Below are positions 58,296 to 64,000 of a stretch of 64,000 nt of DNA, piece after piece. Position 1 is the stretch's first letter. Each line of letters opens with the position of its first letter. Origin of the DNA: Candidatus Accumulibacter propinquus (GTDB taxonomy: Bacteria; Pseudomonadota; Gammaproteobacteria; Burkholderiales; Rhodocyclaceae); the NCBI GenBank assembly GCA_016714935.1, contig JADKBU010000056.1:1-64000 (forward strand). Reading direction: 5' to 3'. The notes beneath the pieces were generated by a model. It was not told the DNA's origin and made no database searches. It saw only the letters and a program-made list of their open reading frames with translations. The position numbers were made by a program, and so were the translations under genes.

Positions 58296-59910
58296 TGGTT
58301 TTCTTCTCCCTTGTTGGTGTACGGCAGCGGCAGCATGATAGCTTGTCCCGGTGGTGAGCAGCCAGCATCACAACAGCGGCCTGGTTGTCGATTGCGGGTG
58401 ATCGGGCGCGCGTCATCGTGCAGTACGCCCCGGTCAAGCAGCCGTTCGACCAGTTCGACCTTGTTGCCCAGCGGGTAGTGGCGCCAGATCTCCTGCTTCA
58501 ATGCCGCCGGCGAGCCGCCGCCATGCAGGCTGATCAACGAATACCAGCCACCCTGGTACGACGCGCTCAGGTCTTCGATGAAACGGGCGACCTCGATCCG
58601 CTTGTCGTAGGGCACCATCGGGTTGGCGCGCAGGACCTCGGCGAGGGTCGCCGAGGTCGCCGGGTTGTGGTCTTCATCGGGACCGGGTAGCGCCACGATC
58701 AACCCCCCCGACACTTCGTGTGCCAGACGATGCATGTCGTAAATCTGGGTGGAGAGCAGAAGTTTGCCGATATTGGCAAACACCGGTTCGGGCATGAAGC
58801 TGCCGCTGTGCTCGTCCCTGGTGCCGTATACGCTGGCTGCGACACCACAGGCGAAGAAGCCCTCGGTGATCTTGATCAATTCGATCATTGGTTCGCGCAG
58901 GCTGGCTTTCCGGCCCGGATCGAAGCCGTTGGCCTCGCACATCAGGGCGCCGGCACCGATCAGCAGGTCGCCGAAGCCGGCTCTGGCGGCGATGCAGCTA
59001 TGGCGATGATGCGTGGCATAGTTGTAGGTCACTGCTCCGGAATGCTCCCACTCGCCGGCAAAAAAAACCCGTTCCCAAGGTACGAAAACGCGCTCGAAGA
59101 TCAGCACCGCGGTCGATTGTCCATAGCGCCGCGAGAACAGGGCGGCGCCGTGTTCGAGCTTTTCTCCCGGGCGCCCTGCCGGGCGGGCAACCATCGTCAG
59201 GCCCGGCGCATCGACCGGCACCGCGCAGCACACGGCGAAATCGGCGTCGGCCGCGTCCATGTTGCGGCTCGGCATGACCAGAATTTCGTGCATGTACGGT
59301 GCGCCGGTGACGATGGCCTTGGTCCCCGAGATCACGATTCCGGCCGCGCTGCGCTCGACGAGATGCACGTAGCTGTCCGGGTTGGCTTGCTGATGAGGAC
59401 GCTTCGAACGGTCGCCCTTGGCGTCGGTCATGGCGATTCCCAGAGCCAGATCGCGTGCCTGTACGTCTTCGAGGTAAGCCGCGAAGCGAGCCCGATGTTC
59501 GTTGCTGCCACACGCATCGTCGATCCTGGCGCTGACCTGGTGGATCGCGTTCAGCGCATCGTTGCCAGATAGCGTTGCGCGCAGCCGGTCTCCTGACACA
59601 GGAGGCGCACCGCCTCGAGCTTGTTCAGCAGATCGCCTGATGACTCGTTGATGTGCAGCATGCGATTGACCGTCCGCTGGCTGTTCGCCTGGACTGCGGT
59701 CATCAGCGGCGATTTCGCGGGATCAAGCGCGAAATCATAGGTCACTGACAGTGCATTGATTCCCGGCTGCAGCGCCGGGGTATCAACAACCGGGCCGATC
59801 AACTCGCCGTCGACATAGATCCTGGGGCTGTACTGGCGCAGGGATTCGCGGTATTCGGCGCCATTCATCAGCCTGTCGGTCGGCCGCTGCCGGGATTGCG
59901 TGCTGGTCAT
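58292..59910 (-). CDS. 4-hydroxybutyryl-CoA dehydratase/HpaB superfamily protein lacking two Fe-S cysteines (frameshift near 59575)
   Basis: About 539 residues. It runs from the ATG at 59910 (MTSTQSRQRPTDRLM) to about CAQRYL. There one G is missing at 59575-59576, and the frame resumes with GNDALNAIHQVSARIDD to the stop at 58292. The text aligns well with AbfD-type dehydratase: MTDAKGDRSKRP, GIVISGTKAIVTGAPYMHE, FERVFVPWERVFF, HGGGSPAA. By memory-based alignment, Cys99 is kept (CAQR), but Cys103 is Tyr and Cys299 is Ala; His292 (HHRHS) is kept. So the [4Fe-4S] site is probably lost and it may be a flavin monooxygenase-like or other enzyme. Substrate unknown; coupled to a MetA-type barrel. Confidence 0.8.
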
Positions 59911-59998
59911 CGTCGCTCCTCGTTGGCTCGACGGAACGGTGTTCAATCGAGGCGACAAGCGTGAAATCGGGGCAGCGAAAGTCAAGCGTAGCGAGATC

Positions 59999-60022
59999 CC
60001 GGGGTTGGGGCCGAGACCCCGG
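59999..60022. repeat. G+C-rich hairpin after typA
   Basis: CCGGGGT (59999-60005) and ACCCCGG (60016-60022) form a perfect 7-bp stem with a 10-base loop just past the typA stop. There is no T tract, so it may stabilise the mRNA end rather than terminate alone. Confidence 0.4.
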
Positions 60023-60026
60023 AGGG

Positions 60027-61865
60027 CTAAGCTTCGCGCGCGGCCCTGCGGCGTTCGTTGTCGGTCAGCAGGCGCTTGCGGATGCGGAGGTTCTGGGGGT
60101 GATCTCGACCAGTTCGTCGTCGTCGATGAACTCGACGGCCGACTCCAGCGTCAGCGCCACCGGCGGCACCAGGCGCACCGCTTCGTCGGTTCCCGAGGCA
60201 CGCACGTTGGTCAGTTGCTTGCCCTTGATCGGATTGACGACCAGGTCGTTCTCGCGGCTGTGGATGCCGATCACCATGCCTTCGTAGAGCTTGTCGCCGG
60301 GCACGGTGAACATGCGGCCTCGGTCCTGCAGCTTCCACAGGGAATAGGCCACCGCTTCGCCCTTCTCGCCGGAAATCAGCACGCCGTTGCGGCGGCCTGG
60401 GATGTCGCCCTTGAGCGGCGCATACTCGTCGAAAACGTGGCTCATCAGTCCGGTGCCACGCGTCAGGTTCAGGAACTCCCCCTGAAAACCGATCAGACCG
60501 CGGGCCGGGATACGGTACTCAAGACGAACGCGGCCGCGGCCGTCCGAAGACATGTCCTGAAGGTCGCCACGACGATAGCCCAAGGCTTCCATTATTGCGC
60601 CCTGGTGCGACTCGTCGACGTCGAGGGTCAGCATTTCGTAGGGTTCGCATTCCTCGCCGTCGATTTCCTTGACGATCACGCGCGGGCGGCCGACCGCCAG
60701 TTCATAGCCCTCGCGGCGCATGGTTTCGAGAAGGATCGTCAGATGCAGTTCACCGCGGCCGGAAACGAGGAAGCTGTCGGTCTCGGCAGTTTCTTCGACG
60801 CGTAACGCCATATTGGTCAGCAGTTCCTTGCGCAGGCGCTCGCCAATCTGGCGGCTGGTGACGAACTTGCCTTCGGTACCGGCGTATGGTGAGTTATTGA
60901 CCATGAAGGTCATGTTCAGCGTCGGCTCGTCGATGCGCAGCATCGGCAGCGCTTCCGGCTTTTCGGTATCGGTGATCGTGCAGCCGATAGAAAGATCCTC
61001 GATCCCTGTGACCAGGACGATGTCGCCGGCGACCGCGCCTCCAGCGGTACCCGTTCAAGACCACGGAAACCGAACACTTGACCGACCTTGGCGGTTTTCG
61101 GAGCACCATGCTCGAACTTGCCATTGGCGTCCGCCTGGCCATACATCACGATCACCTGCTGGGCTGGTTTGAGGCGCCCGCGCTGCACGCGGCCAATGCC
61201 GATGCGTCCGACGTAGCTCGAGTAGTCGAGGGCCGAAATCTGCAGTTGTAGCGGGCCATCGATCTCGTCTGCGTGCGGCGGCGAGACGTGCCGGAGAATC
61301 GTTTCGAACATCGGCCGCATGTCCGGCGGGGCTTGGACAAATCCAGTGTCGCGTAGCCGTTGATCGCGGATGCGTAAATTACCGGGAAGTCCATCTGCTC
61401 ATCGTTTGCCCTGAGCTTGTCGAAGAGGTCGAAGGTGTGGTCAACGACCCAATCCGGTCGGGCACCGTCACGGTCAATCTTGTTGACCACCACGATCGGC
61501 TTCAGACCAAGGGCGAGGGCTTTCTTGGTGACAAAGCGGGTCTGTGGCATCGGTCCTTCAACCGCGTCGACCAGCAACAGGACGCCATCGACCATCGACA
61601 GCACACGCTCTACCTCCCCGCCGAAGTCGGCGTGTCCCGGCGTGTCGACGATGTTGATATGGACACCCGCATAGTCGACCGCAAGATTCTTGGCCAGGAT
61701 GGTGATGCCTCGTTCTTTTTCCAGTTCGTTCGAGTCCATCATCCGCTCGGTGATGTGCTGGTGAGCGGAGAAGCTGCCAGCCTGAACCAGTAGCTTGTCC
61801 ACCAGGGTGGTCTTGCCATGGTCGACGTGGGCGATGATGGCGATGTTGCGGACGGCACGGGACAT
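60027..61865 (-). CDS. typA: Translational GTPase TypA/BipA (three one-base frameshifts)
   Basis: About 613 residues if repaired. The G domain opens MSRAVRNIAIIAHVDHGKTT (61865), with MDSNELEKERGITI, DTPGHADFGGE and NKIDRDGA. Three single-base losses break the frame: GGGG at 61328-61331, CC at 61038-61039 and GGGGG at 60095-60099. Adding one base at each joins the text into normal BipA: MRPMFETILRHVSPP, FRGLERVPLE, LRIDEPTLNMTFM, RGLIGFQGEFLNLTRGTG and the end RIRKRLLTDNERRRAAREA. BipA binds the ribosome and matters in cold and stress. All three sites are G/C runs, so sequencing error is likely. An extended -10 lies at 61896-61904. Confidence 0.9.
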
Positions 61866-61895
61866 GTAGTGTCAAGCCTTTGAACAAGGGGCGCT

Positions 61896-61904
61896 ATTCT
61901 AGCA
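61896..61904 (-). promoter_or_regulatory. Extended -10 promoter for typA
   Basis: On the minus strand TGCTAGAAT, the same nonamer as before hemC. It ends about 31 bases upstream of the typA ATG, giving a short leader. Confidence 0.5.
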
Positions 61905-61995
61905 CAGGCAGGCTGCGCCTGTTGCACCGCAAAACAGCCTGGCGCTGGCCTGCGCCCATTCCCGTGAAAACCCGACCTTGGCGGCCTGAAAAAAT

Positions 61996-62375
61996 CAGGG
62001 TTGTTGGTTACGCAGGAAATCGGCGGTGTTGAAAAAGGAGAGCATCAATTGCTCGCGTAGCGCTCTTCGATACCGACGGACTCCATCGCCAGAACCATAC
62101 GCGACCCACTGGTCACGCTCGCTTTCACCGATGGCAAAGGGCAGATGACGGCGCGCAGCATCGGATGACCGATGTTCTCGACATAGAGGTCAGGGCCGCC
62201 GAGCCAGCCCGAAAGGAACATGTACAGTTTGTCCTGCGAGGACGAACTCGACCGGGTGCAGGGGCACGAATCGTGGCGAAACTGGGGAACGCTGTCCATC
62301 AGCTCGTAGAAGCGATTGCAGCCTGGCCAGCGTGCTTTCGCCACCGATCAGTTGGTAAGGAGTTTGCTGCTGCAT
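61996..62375 (-). pseudogene. Group II truncated haemoglobin, frameshifted
   Basis: From ATG 62375 the frame reads MQQQTPYQLIGGESTLAR, the start of TrHbO-type globins. The next blocks are in other frames: RFYELMDSVPQF, DKLYMFLSGWLGGPDLYVEN (with the family WLGG), IGHPMLRA (proximal His in GHPMLR), HLPFAIGESERDQW, MVLAMESVGIEERY, then LMLSFFNTADFLRNQQP before a stop at 61996. Together they make a normal globin of about 125 residues, but at least four indels break it in under 400 bases. The density is higher than in neighbours, so this may be a true pseudogene, or an error-rich stretch. Confidence 0.75.
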
Positions 62376-62803
62376 GGCTGTTCGGGCGCTCCTGACGTGA
62401 AGGTGGAAACCGCTGGAGTGGTGTGTCTGTGCCGGGAAAACGCGTGCGGTTTCCCAGATCGGGGTGGAATGGCGTGTTGCCGACCGTTAGCCCAAGCGCT
62501 GAATTCTACCTGCAGCCCTTTCGACGTGCGCAGATCCCAATTCAGGTATGAGCCTGAACGAGTAACGGAATGGGTGACGCGGTGGTGTGGGTTGAGGGGT
62601 TGAAAAGGGAAGTCTAACGGATTCCGCCGAGGGGCGTTGAGATGATCCTGACGGGTTGGTTTTGATCTTGGGGGTAAAGGAATATTTATTCCGGTGGTAC
62701 GCTTTGCTGCCCGCAGGGCTTCCGGCGGGCAGATGGCGCAGCCATTCGTCCGTCTGGCAAGCGGAGCGCGGCAGTCGTTGGGTGGCATCGTCGGGGGTCC
62801 GTG
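62376..62803. other. Intergenic region before the transposase, with two palindromes
   Basis: 428 bases with no gene I can support; the long antisense frame here has no family features. It contains GGAATATTTATTCC (62679-62692), a 6-bp perfect palindrome, and the hairpin TGCCCGC (62708-62714) with GCGGGCA (62725-62731). The IS left end probably lies between these and 62803, but no inverted repeat can be fixed without the other end. Confidence 0.45.
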
Positions 62804-64000
62804 TCAGGCTCGGCGCTTGGGCTTGACGAAGCCGGCAAAGAGTTCGCGTTTGGCGCGTTGCATGGCCTGGGCGGCAGCCAGATCGGTTTGTGACTTGGCC
62901 TGAGCCTGCAAGGCTGCCAAGGTGACACCTGGCTGGAAGGTGAGCAGGTCTTGCGCCGCCAACTGGACCAAACGTTCGAGCGGCGTCTTCACATCCTGAG
63001 GCTTGTAGCGCTTGACGGTCTTGCCCTTGTCATTGGTAATCGAGGTCGCGAACAGGCACGGGCGATGCAGATTGAGCCAGGGATTGAACGTTTCCTGGTA
63101 GAACGCGTTGATCGGCTTGGCATACGCCTGCGGGATATGATCGTAGCCCATGTGCCTGCGTACCACGCTGGCATTCTTGCTCTCGGCCAGGGCGTTGTCG
63201 TTGCTGTGCCGAGAGCGTGACTTGGTTTGCTCGATGCGCAGTTTCTCCAGCAGCTTCGCGACGTGATGGTTGATGTACTCGGAGCCGTTGTCGGAGTGAA
63301 ATCCGACGATGACGAACGGGAACTGATCGATGATCAAGGCCAGCACGGGCAACAAGAAGGCCTCGCTGATGCCCTGCACGCACGCCTCGACCTGCCACTG
63401 ACTGACGGCATCGACGCAGGTGATGTGATAGACGCCCTTGACGCCGTCCTGATCGCCCTGGTGAACGGTATCGATGCGCACAAAGCCGGCGCGTCCCTCG
63501 GGACCGGGGGCTTTGCGCACGCCAATCGCGTTGCACACCGGGCGGGTCTTGGTGAAGTTCCTGCGCTGGGCCTGATAGCCGGCGCTCTTGCGTAGGTTGT
63601 ACAGGTGCGAGACGGACAGCGTGGCCAGGCGCTCATAGCGGGGATCGCCATAGTCCCGGTAAGCCCGTTGCAGAAGGTGCGCAATGGCCGGCCCGCAGAC
63701 GTCTTCATGAGCCTGGTCCATCTCGACGAGCAACGCCACATCAAGGGCGGTGTATTTGCGCGCAAAGGGCGCTGCAGGGGCACGGTAGCGTTTGGCCAAG
63801 GGGACCGCAGCCAGGCGGTTACGCTGCCACCGGGTGACCAGACGCGTGACCTGCGCCCGACTGTAGCCACTGGTGTGCTGCAGGTACCTCAGCAGTACAC
63901 CACGCTCGCGCTTCTTGCGACCGGGGTAGTCAAAGCGGGTGAGCACGCGACTGATGTGCTCATACCGCTCGCTATCGCCGCCTGCCGCCGAAAACTCTAT
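62804..64000 (-). mobile_element. Transposase with rve integrase core, 5' end beyond window
   Basis: 398 codons in one frame, open to the right edge; the first clear Met-equivalent is GTG at 63946, but the frame continues upstream. An N-terminal HTH (TSGYSRAQVTRLVTRWQRNR) is followed by the DDE core: Asp in VRIDTVHQG, Asp in FHSDNGSEYINHH, Glu in NALAESKNAS (spaced about 36 residues after the second Asp). A basic tail KRRA ends at 62804. Family is integrase-like (IS481 or IS3-like relatives; ISNCY possible), not settled. The core is intact, so it may be active. Confidence 0.85.

Noticed and set aside
58292..59910. Direct naming as 4-hydroxybutyryl-CoA dehydratase
   Set aside because: Two of the three iron-sulfur cysteines are absent in my alignment.
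62348..62788. A 146-codon minus-strand frame before the transposase
   Set aside because: Pro/Arg/Thr-rich, no homology, overlaps the globin start. Treated as non-coding.

Overview
The window is GC-rich, tightly packed bacterial chromosome that reads as a betaproteobacterium, most likely Rhodocyclales (a Candidatus Accumulibacter-like relative is my best guess). This rests on familiar gene neighbourhoods (rplU-rpmA-obgE-proB diverging from ispB; tRNA-Pro, PP0621, pilS, pilR, ampD; argH next to algZ-algR-hemC-hemD; prfA-prmC-grxD; dusB-fis-purH-purD-hemF) together with a PEP-CTERM protein. No database search was possible, so the taxonomy is inference.

Layout. Positions 1-4500 are an accessory patch. 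It holds a broken AAA ATPase plus DUF4276 pair, a broken gamma-type F1 ATPase subunit, tails of a cation-diffusion transporter and of a ferredoxin-reductase-like flavoprotein, a frameshifted cytochrome b5-like protein, a TIR/DUF4062-like effector protein with a glycine-rich solenoid linker, and the tail of an amidohydrolase. Positions 4500-5590 hold a PEP-CTERM protein built of three near-identical repeats behind a sigma54-like promoter. From 5.8 to 24 kb come a hydrolase and a [2Fe-2S] ferredoxin, a DnaJ-like protein, a VanZ protein, the ribosomal L21/L27-obgE-proB operon, ispB, a tRNA, the pilS-pilR two-component pair, ampD, an aminotransferase, and divergent pckG and maeB that set the PEP/pyruvate/C4-acid node. 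From 24 to 34.5 kb lie a peptidoglycan endopeptidase/carboxypeptidase, the sulfate importer sbp-cysT-cysW-cysA, and a three-gene run of binding protein, outer-membrane barrel and GGDEF-EAL protein. From 34.5 to 51.5 kb there is haem synthesis (hemA, hemC, hemD, hemF), translation (prfA, prmC, dusB), fis, purine synthesis (purD, purH), argH, a Ser/Thr kinase with a cyclic-nucleotide domain, and algZ/algR. From 51.6 to 59.9 kb lie a gamma-carbonic-anhydrase-like protein, a macA-macB-tolC type efflux operon, a DUF3301 protein, and a two-gene unit of a 4-hydroxybutyryl-CoA-dehydratase-superfamily protein plus a MetA-type barrel. The right end has typA, a truncated haemoglobin and a rve-type transposase cut by the window edge.

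A recurrent pattern is the single-base indel. pckG, purD, typA (three times), the dehydratase-like gene, the cytochrome b5 gene and the start of the TIR-like gene are each restored by changing one base, nearly always in a run of G or C and usually a missing base. Because pckG, purD and typA are housekeeping genes, I read these mainly as assembly or homopolymer errors. The gene remnants at 1-2300 and the truncated globin at 62.0-62.4 kb carry more breaks and could be real decay, error, or both.

The most unusual items are the TIR-like/solenoid protein beside a decayed ATPase-DUF4276 pair, the dehydratase-superfamily protein that has lost two of the iron-sulfur cysteines, the binding protein/barrel/c-di-GMP run, the kinase-cNMP fusion, and the three-repeat PEP-CTERM protein.
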